Shown here in pieces: positions 15,509 to 21,389 of a DNA stretch of 23,449 bases. The DNA comes from a virus. The notes under the pieces are model-generated. The model searched no databases. It had not been told where the DNA came from and saw only the letters and a list, made by a program, of their open reading frames with translations. The stretch is from the IMG/VR virus record IMGVR_UViG_3300021962_000673, positions 1 through 23,449 of that record. One strand, 5' to 3'. The position numbers and the translations under genes are program-made. Within the stretch, counting starts at the first letter, position 1; every line of letters begins with the position of its first letter.

Positions 15509-17334
15509 TGGCGGATAACACAACAACCTACACAGCGAATGTAGATGTAAATGTAACTGGCGGTGAAGACTTACAAAAGACCGGCGAACAGGCTGAAGAG
15601 GCTGCGGGTGGGTTTGTAAAACTGCAATTACAAATCCGTAAAACTCAAAAGGAATTACAGGAAGCGGCAGCTGCTGGAGATAAAGTAAAATTCAATCAGT
15701 TAAGGGCTCAATTAGATGATTTGGAAGAGGGATTAGAAAAGGTTCAATTCCAAGCAAAACAATTTGATGACCAGTTGGCATCCTTACCAGGCCCTGCCGG
15801 CGCAGCAGGTAATGCTATTAAGGGTATAGATGGAGCATTCAAAGTTCTTATTGCCAACCCTATTATTGCCGTAATTGCTGCAATTGGTGGTGCATTACTC
15901 TTAATGAAGAAAGCTCTATCATCAACTGCGGAAGGGCAAGAAACGCTTAATAGAGTTCAATCCGCATTCTCAAAGATTTTAGGCCCAATTCTTGCATTAG
16001 TAGAAAAAGTAGCACTTCCTATATTCAATGGATTTGCAACTGTTTTAGAATTTGTAGCAGCAGGATTTAGTAAATTAGTTGGTGCATTAGGTATATCAGA
16101 AGCAAAGATAAAAGAAGCAACCTTTAATATAGATGAGGTTCAACAAAATGCAGCTGAAAAAGAAAAGAAAAGACAGGAAGAAGCAACTAAAAAGGCAGAA
16201 GAAGAACAAAAGAAAAGAGAAGAAAACGCTAGAAAAGCAGCTGAAGATAAAAAAAGAAGAGAAGAAAAAGCCGCGGCTGAAGCTCAGAAGAAAGAGGAAG
16301 AAAGAGTTAAAAACTTAGATGCAGCAAATAAAGTATTAACCGAAGCTTATATCTCTACATTAGCTGCTAGAGATCAGGAAATCTTTAAGTTGGGGCAACA
16401 ACATAACGAAAGAATGTTGGCATTAGAGAAAGCCGGTATAGCAGATAAAACAGCAGTTGCAGAGCAGTACCGTATTGAATTGGCAGCAATCAATAAGAAG
16501 TACGATGATGAAGAGGCTAAAAAAGTAGAGGAAAAGAAAAAGGAAGAAGCTGATAAGAAAAAAGAAGCTGATGATAAAGCAAAAGAAGATAGACAAAAAG
16601 CATTAGAAGACCGTATATTAGGTGTTGAAACTGAATTACAATTCGATGCTCAGACATTTGATAGAAAAAGAGAATTAATTACACAAAAAGAAGGTGAGTT
16701 ATTACAACAAGAGGGATTAACTGAAAACCAAAGAGTTGCTATAAGAAAAGCAGCGGCTGCTGAAAGACAGGCCATTGATATGGCTGAATTGGATGCCAAA
16801 GCAGAAATTCAAAATGCATACTTAGATTTAGCAGGTCAGTTTGGTTCTTTATTACAACAAATTGCAGGTAAGAATAAAAAGATTGCGATAGCAGGTATTA
16901 TCATAGAACAGGCGGCATCGATAGGAAAAATTATTGCTAATACCGCAGTTGCTAATGCAAAAGCAGTAGCAGCTTTCCCTATTACCGCTGGACAACCATT
17001 TGTTACAATAAATACTATATCAGCTGCATTAGGTATCGCAGGTTCAATTGCAGGAGCAGCAAAAGCCATATCACAAATTAATAGTGCTGATAATGGTAAT
17101 GCGGCTTCTAGTGGAGGTAATTTACCAAAAGCACAAGTTGCTCCACCTGTACCACCAACTGCTGGTGGTGTACCTCAAATACAAACGCAAGTTGGTAACG
17201 CAAACCCTACTGCTCAAATTGCACAAACTATTGGTGCAGCAAGTGGTAAACCAGTAAAAGCGTATGTGGTTGCACAAGATGTTTCATCAGCACAAGCGTT
17301 TGATAGAAGAACTAGTACCGCTGCTACATTCTAA
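15508..17334 (+). CDS. Tape measure protein
   Basis: The 608-residue product has the usual tape measure make-up: a helical N-terminal coiled coil (residues ~25-95), a hydrophobic membrane-like segment (FKVLIANPIIAVIAAIGGAL, ~111-133) and a second hydrophobic helical region (~160-195). Long Lys/Glu/Ala coiled coils span ~212-275 and ~330-370. A glycine/alanine-rich hydrophobic region (IAIAGIIIEQAASIGK onward, ~457-520) precedes a flexible C-terminus rich in Pro, Gly and Gln. Such proteins fix tail length and are ejected at infection. Using the usual ~0.15 nm per residue, a tail near 90 nm would be expected, which would be a siphovirus with a modest tail. It follows the adhesins rather than preceding the tail tip genes, an unusual order. 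Confidence 0.8.
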   Translation: MADNTTTYTANVDVNVTGGEDLQKTGEQAEEAAGGFVKLQLQIRKTQKELQEAAAAGDKVKFNQLRAQLDDLEEGLEKVQFQAKQFDDQLASLPGPAGAAGNAIKGIDGAFKVLIANPIIAVIAAIGGALLLMKKALSSTAEGQETLNRVQSAFSKILGPILALVEKVALPIFNGFATVLEFVAAGFSKLVGALGISEAKIKEATFNIDEVQQNAAEKEKKRQEEATKKAEEEQKKREENARKAAEDKKRREEKAAAEAQKKEEERVKNLDAANKVLTEAYISTLAARDQEIFKLGQQHNERMLALEKAGIADKTAVAEQYRIELAAINKKYDDEEAKKVEEKKKEEADKKKEADDKAKEDRQKALEDRILGVETELQFDAQTFDRKRELITQKEGELLQQEGLTENQRVAIRKAAAAERQAIDMAELDAKAEIQNAYLDLAGQFGSLLQQIAGKNKKIAIAGIIIEQAASIGKIIANTAVANAKAVAAFPITAGQPFVTINTISAALGIAGSIAGAAKAISQINSADNGNAASSGGNLPKAQVAPPVPPTAGGVPQIQTQVGNANPTAQIAQTIGAASGKPVKAYVVAQDVSSAQAFDRRTSTAATF

Positions 17335-17363
17335 AAATTTAACAAATAAATTGTTATTAGAGT

Positions 17364-18410
17364 ATGGAATTATACGAATTAATTATAGAAGATGAGGCTA
17401 CCGATGAGGTAATGGCACTGTCATTAGTAGAAAACCCTGCGATAGAAGCGAATTGGGTTTATTTCTCCAATCAAAAAGAAGTAAATTTTGCAACGATTGA
17501 TGAAGATAAACGAACAATTGTTGCGCCAGTTTTAATTCCAGATAAGAAAATTTATCGAATAGATGAGAAAACAGGTGAGGAATATAATGTATTCTTAACT
17601 GCGGAAACAATTGAGAAATTGGCTCAAAACTATTTGAAGAATGGTTATCAGGATAAAGCAACGGTTGAACATTCCCAAAAGATAGATGGTGATGTGACAG
17701 TAGTAGAAAGTTGGGTAAGTAAATCATCAACAAAAGATAAATCAGCAAATTACTTTAATCGAGCATTTCCTGTCGGAACCTGGTTTGTAACTATGAAAGT
17801 AAATGATGAAAGGTTATGGCAAGATTATGTGAAGACTGGTAAGGTAAAGGCCATATCAGTTGAAATGATTGTAGGTCATAAATTAGTTAAAGCAGCTGCT
17901 GAACAACAATTATTAGATAAGCCTATCCAAGAACTTACTGATGATGAGGCTCTTATTGTTTTGTCAAAGATTAGGGCAATTATTAAAAAAGATAAGAGAT
18001 ACAAAGATGGCAAAAAAATTGAAATGGAATCCTATTCCGATTACGGAGAAGGGATTAAAAATAACGCAAAAAGAGGAATCGAACTTAATGAGCGTAATGG
18101 TAATAAATGTGCCACTCAAACTGGAAAAGTTAGGGCCCAGGCTCTCGCCAAAGGTGAGCCGATTAGTGTTGAAACCATAAAGCGCATGTACTCATATTTG
18201 AGTCGTGCAGAAACCTACTATGATAATGCAGATTCACACAATGATTGTGGAAATATATCTTACTTATTATGGGGTGGAAAAGCTGCATTGAGTTGGAGTA
18301 GAAATAAATTAAGAGAGTTAGGTCAATTAGAAGAAAATGAGGCCAATCCACAAATCCAATCAACATACCCAGGACAAGGGCCTAAAAAAAGAATAGATGA
18401 ATCCAAATAG
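17364..18410 (+). CDS. XkdF-like prohead serine protease with C-terminal extra domain
   Basis: The 348-residue protein opens with the XkdF-type protease block: MELYELIIEDEATDEVMALS and LVENPAIEANWVYF. The candidate catalytic histidine is H103 (in KATVEHS) and the candidate serine is S165 (KAISVEM), the usual H...S layout of this family. It cleaves scaffold and capsid precursors during head maturation. Residues ~222-322 form a second domain (YSDYGEGIKNNAKRG, then TIKRMYSYLSRAE and LLWGGKAALSWSRNKL). It matches a helical domain often attached to phage prohead or portal proteins, with the pattern NAKRGIEL...G...K..RA..LA.G...S..TIKRM.S...R. The gene sits 16 kb after the capsid gene, which is atypical. 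It overlaps the next gene by 14 nt. An upstream leader TTGTTATTAGAG resembles the promoter-like motif. Confidence 0.76.
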   Translation: MELYELIIEDEATDEVMALSLVENPAIEANWVYFSNQKEVNFATIDEDKRTIVAPVLIPDKKIYRIDEKTGEEYNVFLTAETIEKLAQNYLKNGYQDKATVEHSQKIDGDVTVVESWVSKSSTKDKSANYFNRAFPVGTWFVTMKVNDERLWQDYVKTGKVKAISVEMIVGHKLVKAAAEQQLLDKPIQELTDDEALIVLSKIRAIIKKDKRYKDGKKIEMESYSDYGEGIKNNAKRGIELNERNGNKCATQTGKVRAQALAKGEPISVETIKRMYSYLSRAETYYDNADSHNDCGNISYLLWGGKAALSWSRNKLRELGQLEENEANPQIQSTYPGQGPKKRIDESK

Positions 18411-18723
18411 TGTTCATAATAAAATTGTAGAGTTTGCTCCAATAGTATCCTTTGAAGAATTTGAAAGGGTATTAAAAGAGTTTTCATCACCTTCAAATCC
18501 TGTTAGAGTAGGTTGGATTACCAAAGAAGGTAAAGATAGATACTATGATATGTATTGGATTGATGGGCCGATTGGTGATGGAATAGCAGGAGGAACTGAT
18601 ACAAAAGCATTAGAAGATATGTATAATGTGCCAGTTGTCGGATTAGATGGCAATTGGAGAACATTAGATTTTGGAACCGTTTACAAATACCGATTTAATA
18701 ACAAAACATTTAGAGTAAGATAA
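18397..18723 (+). CDS. Small unknown protein, possible SH3-like beta protein
   Basis: The 108-residue product overlaps the end of the protease gene by 14 nt, so it is translationally coupled. The middle has strands VRVGWITKEGKDRYYDMYWI, and the end runs GNWRTLDFGTVYKYRFNNKTFRVR. This pattern (V-R-V-x-(F/W)-x-K-x-G... then G-x-W-R-T-L/F-x-x-D/F...V) recalls a small SH3-like beta fold seen in phage proteins of DUF2693 type, but similarity is weak. No catalytic motif is seen. It is followed, after one base, by another small gene. Confidence 0.6.
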   Translation: MNPNSVHNKIVEFAPIVSFEEFERVLKEFSSPSNPVRVGWITKEGKDRYYDMYWIDGPIGDGIAGGTDTKALEDMYNVPVVGLDGNWRTLDFGTVYKYRFNNKTFRVR

Positions 18724-18724
18724 T

Positions 18725-19039
18725 ATGCCAATACCAAAACCAACATCTGCTGAGACAGAACAAGAATTTGTAAGCCGTTGTATGAGTGAAATCAGCGGTG
18801 AATACGAACAAGAGCAAGCATTAGGAATATGCTACTCAACATATAGAGCCGAAACCAAAATGAGCACACAAGAAAAAATTGCATCTAAGTTTAGAGAGAT
18901 ACACTACAAAGGTGTTGATTTAACTAAACTTGCAGAAGATGAAGGTTTAGAAGGTGCATGTTGGGACGGATACGAAGCAATAGGAACAAAGATTTTAGAC
19001 GGAAGAGAAGTTCCAAATTGTGTACCAATAAAAGAATAA
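18725..19039 (+). CDS. Small phage protein with two CV-type motifs joined
   Basis: The 104-residue product looks like two pieces. The first (MPIPKPTSAETEQEFVSRCM, then QALGICYSTYR) matches a short protein motif common in phages, MPIPKP...F...CM....... A.AICY. The second (GLEGACWDGYEAIGTKILDG, then VPNCVPI) matches a motif often found at the end of phage prohead or portal-associated proteins. The central basic helix (EKIASKFREIHYKG) links them. Cysteines at the ends of each part may pair or bind metal. Function unknown; it is located between the protease and lysis-type genes and is TAA-t-ATG coupled to the preceding gene. Confidence 0.65.
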   Translation: MPIPKPTSAETEQEFVSRCMSEISGEYEQEQALGICYSTYRAETKMSTQEKIASKFREIHYKGVDLTKLAEDEGLEGACWDGYEAIGTKILDGREVPNCVPIKE

Positions 19040-19042
19040 ATT

Positions 19043-19441
19043 ATGAATACTAAGATTATACAAAAGTTAAATCGTATCAATAAATTCCAACAAAAGTTTG
19101 AGATTGAAGCACCAAATATAAATGTGTTTGGATTTCACACACGTCATTTTGATTTGTGTCCAGGAGCACAGGCTCTTTTTAATCACCTAATCACAATGCC
19201 AGTAAATGAAGAAACTATTGGAATGATTAGAAGTGCAGCGCAAGTTGCAGATAATGTGTTCAGAAAAGAGAAAGAAGTAATCGAAGCAGGTGTAGCATCT
19301 CAGCACGATTATGAAGAAGTTGCTTTATTAGTTGGTGATTTCAAAGACATTATGGAAGAGATTGATGAAGAAGTAGGAATGGGGCATGATGTAAGTTTTA
19401 TGGATGGACACCTTCTTAAAGTGCAAGAATACTTACAATAA
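19043..19441 (+). CDS. Small acidic helical protein of unknown function
   Basis: The 132-residue product is helical: an N-terminal basic helix (IIQKLNRINKFQQKFEIEAP), a block FGFHTRHFDLCPGAQALFNH and long acidic helices (EIDEEVGMGHDVSFMDGHLL). The 'HTRHFDLCPGA' block with two His and a Cys could bind metal, but this is not established. Its stop codon abuts the ATG of the next gene (TAA followed directly by ATG), so they are expressed together. I do not recognise a function; neighbours suggest a late, virion-related or lysis-related role. Confidence 0.65.
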   Translation: MNTKIIQKLNRINKFQQKFEIEAPNINVFGFHTRHFDLCPGAQALFNHLITMPVNEETIGMIRSAAQVADNVFRKEKEVIEAGVASQHDYEEVALLVGDFKDIMEEIDEEVGMGHDVSFMDGHLLKVQEYLQ

Positions 19442-19720
19442 ATGGAAAATATATATTCTGTCATTATTACAGCAATAACTGTCTTAGGTGGAAGTGCAGC
19501 TTTCCGCTTTTACGAAAAGAGAGCTGAGAAAAAAGATAAAGATGATGATTTTATCCGACACGATTGTAAGGATAGAATCTCAAAATTAGAGGCCCTATTG
19601 GAAATGAGTTCTAAAGAAAAAGAACAAATGAGAGCACAAATCTTAGAACTTTCTACTATGGTGGCAAAACTACAAACACAAATCCAATACCTACAAGATA
19701 GACAAGGTAAAGGATTGTAA
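19442..19720 (+). CDS. Membrane-anchored coiled-coil protein, holin or spanin-like
   Basis: The 92-residue product starts with a single hydrophobic segment (IYSVIITAITVLGGSAAF, residues ~4-21), followed by a basic/acidic stretch (YEKRAEKKDKDDD) and a long coiled coil (ISKLEALLEMSSKEKEQMRA through QIQYLQDRQ). This is the arrangement of small membrane proteins that end the structural module in many Bacteroidota phages and are often labelled holin-like. An inner-membrane role in lysis or signalling is likely but unproven. There is no lipobox, and no endolysin next to it. It starts one base after the preceding stop and ends shortly before a hairpin and the terminator at 19790. Confidence 0.6.
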   Translation: MENIYSVIITAITVLGGSAAFRFYEKRAEKKDKDDDFIRHDCKDRISKLEALLEMSSKEKEQMRAQILELSTMVAKLQTQIQYLQDRQGKGL

Positions 19721-19722
19721 TA

Positions 19723-19740
19723 GAGGGGGTAAATCTCCTC
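19723..19740 (+). other. GC-rich hairpin after the last gene of the structural module
   Basis: GAGGGG (19723-19728) pairs with CTCCTC (19735-19740), one G-U pair, around a 6-nt loop. No T run follows. It may protect the 3' end of the message upstream of the real terminator. Confidence 0.45.
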
Positions 19741-19789
19741 ACTGTTGAATGATCTCTACCCAAATGGGTGTTTATATATATCGTACCCT

Positions 19790-19816
19790 AAAACCTCTTA
19801 AAATGGAGGTTTTTTT
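19790..19816 (+). terminator. Intrinsic terminator ending the structural module
   Basis: AAAACCTC (19790-19797) pairs with GAGGTTTT (19806-19813) around an 8-nt loop, with further T residues. It closes the long late transcript on the + strand. Confidence 0.8.
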
Positions 19817-19821
19817 ATGCC

Positions 19822-19834
19822 ATTGATAATCAAT
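19822..19834. promoter_or_regulatory. 13-nt palindrome, possible operator
   Basis: ATTGAT-A-ATCAAT is a perfect dyad located 38 nt upstream of the -33 box of the next promoter. A second dyad follows at 19846-19868. Together they suggest a protein-binding control region. Confidence 0.35.
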
Positions 19835-19845
19835 AAGTTATGGCT

Positions 19846-19868
19846 TTTTTACAAAATAATTGTAAAAA
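19846..19868. promoter_or_regulatory. Inverted repeat TTTTTACAA / TTGTAAAAA upstream of promoter
   Basis: Nine-nt arms at 19846-19854 and 19860-19868 are perfectly complementary around AATAA. The repeat ends 4 nt before the TTG element of the predicted promoter, an operator-like position. It could also act as a second weak terminator. Confidence 0.4.
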
Positions 19869-19871
19869 TGC

Positions 19872-19902
19872 TTGGAAAATTCAAAACTTTTTAGTAGATT
19901 TA
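19872..19902 (+). promoter_or_regulatory. Bacteroidota-type promoter
   Basis: TTG (19872-19874) is separated by 20 nt from TAGATTTA (19895-19902), 7/8 of the Bacteroidota -7 box TAnnTTTG. It lies 40 nt upstream of the ATG at 19943 and downstream of the terminator. Confidence 0.5.
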
Positions 19903-19917
19903 CTATGTAATAAATGA

Positions 19918-19946
19918 TAAACAACTTAAAACTTAAAACAAAATGG
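19918..19946 (+). repeat. 29-nt leader repeat, copy 1
   Basis: This A/T-rich stretch is identical to 20354-20382. It contains a tandem TTAAAAC and ends with ATGG, covering the start codon of the gene at 19943. It serves as leader/translation initiation region and is probably duplicated. Confidence 0.9.
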
Positions 19947-20356
19947 AAAATTTAACATTAGAACAAATCGGAATGAGAGAAGTAATTTTTGTGCACGAAA
20001 GAGGGCACGAAATGTTAATGATGAAAGAAAAATGGGATTTACAAAAAGTTAGAAATATGGCTGCTATGACTGGTGGTTCTAAACTTAACTTAGTTGAAAG
20101 ACCTGTTTTCAAATCTCATAAAGGAGATTGGACTTTCGAAGAGATGGAAATTCTATCTAACTTAGTAGTTTTTGAAGAAAAAGCTAAACTACAAACAACT
20201 TATGGTTCTGAAACATTTAAAAACGAAGGGTTAGCAGTTTATGATACCCTTAGAGGTATGCATGTATTTGGCCCACCATCTGAAAAAGCAATTGCTAAAT
20301 CAATCTTTGAAAAAATGTTTCCAAAATTGAGCTATAATAATGTAATCGCAATATAA
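19943..20356 (+). CDS. Protein of unknown function, first gene of early-type region
   Basis: The 137-residue product begins MENLTLEQIGMREVIFVHER and continues with helical sequence (EMLMMKEKWDLQKVRNMAAM), then WTFEEMEILSNLVVFEEKAK and a C-terminal half with FGPPSEKAIAKSIFEKMFPK. No transmembrane segment, zinc motif or catalytic signature stands out; HERGHE has no HExxH spacing. It is the first gene after the structural module terminator, with its own promoter and operator-like palindromes. Its start lies within the 29-nt repeat that recurs at the next gene. A regulatory or host-takeover role would fit the position but is a guess. Confidence 0.72.
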   Translation: MENLTLEQIGMREVIFVHERGHEMLMMKEKWDLQKVRNMAAMTGGSKLNLVERPVFKSHKGDWTFEEMEILSNLVVFEEKAKLQTTYGSETFKNEGLAVYDTLRGMHVFGPPSEKAIAKSIFEKMFPKLSYNNVIAI

Positions 20357-20382
20357 ACAACTTAAAACTTAAAACAAAATGG
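20354..20382 (+). repeat. 29-nt leader repeat, copy 2
   Basis: It is identical over 29 nt to 19918-19946. The repeat overlaps the stop codon of the previous gene (its TAA starts the repeat) and ends with the ATGG of the small gene at 20379. Confidence 0.9.
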
Positions 20383-20471
20383 CAAAAATGACAAGGAAGG
20401 AGTTCCTAAAACTCATCGGCGAGAAACCACAATTACTGTTCTTATTATTCACAAATTTCAAAACAAAATAA
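20379..20471 (+). CDS. 30-residue small protein after the duplicated leader
   Basis: The frame begins at the ATG in the second copy of the 29-nt leader and encodes 30 residues, MAKMTRKEFLKLIG followed by EKPQLLFLLFTNFKTK. It has a basic N-terminus and a short hydrophobic stretch, and could be a small membrane-associated or regulatory peptide, or the remnant of a longer gene. The identical leader including ATG supports translation; the length makes it uncertain. The next gene begins 4 nt after its stop. Confidence 0.5.
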   Translation: MAKMTRKEFLKLIGEKPQLLFLLFTNFKTK

Positions 20472-20475
20472 GGTT

Positions 20476-20685
20476 ATGAGCAATTTAAAAGAAAACCTTC
20501 TGCAAAAATCAATTGAGATGGAAATCCATTACGATGAGCAGATTCACCTTTATAGAGGTTATCTCAAAGGTATCAAATCAGGTAGAAACAAAATGTGGGA
20601 ATCTAATCTACTTCGTAGTGAAACCCTTAAACAATTTTGGGGTAATCTTAAAACGGCCTTAGAAGCAGGTGTATATGAAAATTAA
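20476..20685 (+). CDS. Small unknown protein, helical
   Basis: The 69-residue product (MSNLKENLLQKSIEMEIHYD...) is predicted to be helical throughout and slightly basic. It has a glycine-lysine turn (YLKGIKSGRNKMW) and ends in a helix with acidic residues. It lies 4 nt after the small gene at 20379 and so belongs to the same operon. The AT-only hairpin at 20678-20704 overlaps its stop codon. No family is recognised. Confidence 0.65.
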   Translation: MSNLKENLLQKSIEMEIHYDEQIHLYRGYLKGIKSGRNKMWESNLLRSETLKQFWGNLKTALEAGVYEN

Positions 20686-20704
20686 TAAAAAAATTATTAA
20701 TTTT
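20678..20704 (+). terminator. AT-only hairpin at gene end
   Basis: An 11-bp perfect stem (AAAATTAATAA, 20678-20688, with TTATTAATTTT, 20694-20704) around AAAAA overlaps the stop of the preceding gene and is followed by ATTTGG. It is AU-only, so it is a weak terminator at best; a bidirectional end signal is possible. Confidence 0.4.
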
Positions 20705-20705
20705 A

Positions 20706-20737
20706 TTTGGAAAATAAAAAAACTTCACTTACATTTG
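20706..20737 (+). promoter_or_regulatory. Canonical Bacteroidota promoter
   Basis: TTTG (20706-20709), a 20-nt spacer and TACATTTG (20730-20737) match the TTTG-N17-23-TAnnTTTG consensus fully. The transcript would start near 20742-20744. No ATG lies between the promoter and the terminator at 20816 other than the one inside the terminator loop. Confidence 0.68.
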
Positions 20738-20741
20738 TATA

Positions 20742-20845
20742 TCTGATTGTTAAAGATAATAAAAACCATCAAATAAAGTTTGCCAACTTTGTTACCATCT
20801 ATTGGTCTTTTTTTCAGAGAGTTTTAATGGTTCTCTCTTTTTTTT
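20742..20845 (+). ncRNA. Candidate small RNA between promoter and terminator
   Basis: About 100 nt lie between a canonical promoter and an intrinsic terminator, with no start codon and no open frame. A small stem (ACCA/TGGT near 20794-20806) can form. The start is estimated from the promoter and the end from the terminator T run. An untranslated leader continuing past the terminator (attenuator) is the alternative. Confidence 0.45.
20816..20845 (+). terminator. Intrinsic terminator
   Basis: AGAGAG (20816-20821) pairs with CTCTCT (20833-20838), followed by an eight-T run (20838-20845). The T run is also the start of the 43-nt repeat element. Confidence 0.65.
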
Positions 20846-20881
20846 AGTGTTTTCTTTAACTAACAGATATATATAAGTGTA
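20839..20881 (+). promoter_or_regulatory. 43-nt promoter-like repeat, copy A
   Basis: This copy matches 21920-21962 at 39 of 43 positions. It shares TTTTTTTAGTGTTTTCT, then AACTAACAGATATATAT and AGT. Both copies follow a terminator and precede a new unit, and both contain a TATATA core. It lacks a TAnnTTTG box, so it would be a different promoter class from the one at 20706. Confidence 0.5.
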
Positions 20882-21210
20882 AACGGCAACTTTAAACTTT
20901 AAACCATAAACTTACTAACACTTCAATTAAGGTAGTCTCACCAACTATCTGAATCCGGAAACTATTAAGGAGATTGATAGACAGTAGAGGTCGTAGTTGA
21001 AATACTACCGGAGTGATACCGATGAGGGAACTGGCCGATAATACTCTATGATGGGGGACTCGTTTCAAGTAGAGAGAGTTTAACTTATCCTATCACCAAC
21101 CTATTTAATTTACGCTACATTGGTAGTATTGTTAAGTGAGTATTGTTGGACTGATAGGATAGGTGGATCTGATTCAAATAAAGACACTGTAAGCAGCTAA
21201 GCAGCTAAGC
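20882..21210 (+). ncRNA. Candidate structured non-coding RNA
   Basis: This ~330-nt stretch without an open frame of useful length is more GC-rich than the AT-rich sequence around it. It has several strong stems. TATCCTATCA (21086-21095) pairs with TGATAGGATA (21152-21161), and the adjoining CCAAC with GTTGG (21145-21149), giving 15 pairs with a 2-nt bulge. CTATC (20946-) with GATAG plus AATC with GATT makes a hairpin of ~9 pairs. GTAGT/ACTAC (20992-21007) and CTCTA/TAGAG (around 21044-21074) form two more. It follows promoter-like repeat A. It does not match group I intron, tRNA, tmRNA or RNase P signatures that I could recognise. Ends are estimates. Confidence 0.5.
21191..21210 (+). repeat. 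8-nt tandem repeat AAGCAGCT
   Basis: AAGCAGCT occurs twice in tandem, followed by AAGC. The AGCT core is self-complementary. It lies at the 3' end of the candidate RNA. Confidence 0.7.
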
Positions 21211-21244
21211 ATTAAATAAAATATATAAGTATATATTTATAGTT

Positions 21245-21379
21245 ATGGAAGAATTAGAAGATATATGGTATGAAGACCTATTTGATATAGGTTTAGATGA
21301 GTATCTGACACAGTTATTTACTGAGTTGGAAAGCCGTATTGATTCTTCTAATGCCAAAAACTTTGAGATAGTAGAATAA
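21245..21379 (+). CDS. 44-residue very acidic small protein
   Basis: The ATG at 21245 follows an AT-rich leader and gives 44 residues, MEELEDIWYEDLFDIGLDEY then a helical tail with LTQLFTELESRIDSS. Fourteen residues are Asp or Glu and only two are Lys or Arg, so it is strongly acidic. Such small acidic phage proteins often bind basic surfaces of host proteins or mimic DNA, but no family is recognised. A TAA is followed by a promoter-like motif and the next gene. Because it is short, translation is probable rather than certain. Confidence 0.5.
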   Translation: MEELEDIWYEDLFDIGLDEYLTQLFTELESRIDSSNAKNFEIVE

Positions 21380-21389
21380 AAAAAATAGG

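Noticed and set aside
16133-16318. Lys/Arg-rich frame overlapping the tape measure gene
   Set aside because: It is an alternative-frame shadow of AAA/GAA-rich coiled-coil codons.
17941-18180. 79-codon frame inside the protease gene
   Set aside because: It is a shifted-frame shadow with no leader; the protease frame explains the sequence.
21165-21185. tRNA T-loop-like GATTCAAAT
   Set aside because: No 5-bp stem around the loop and no acceptor or anticodon stems.
20882-21210. Hammerhead ribozyme or group I intron
   Set aside because: CCGATGAG is not the CUGAUGA core and no matching GAAA/cleavage arrangement was seen; the P/Q/R/S elements of group I introns were not found, and no split gene flanks it.
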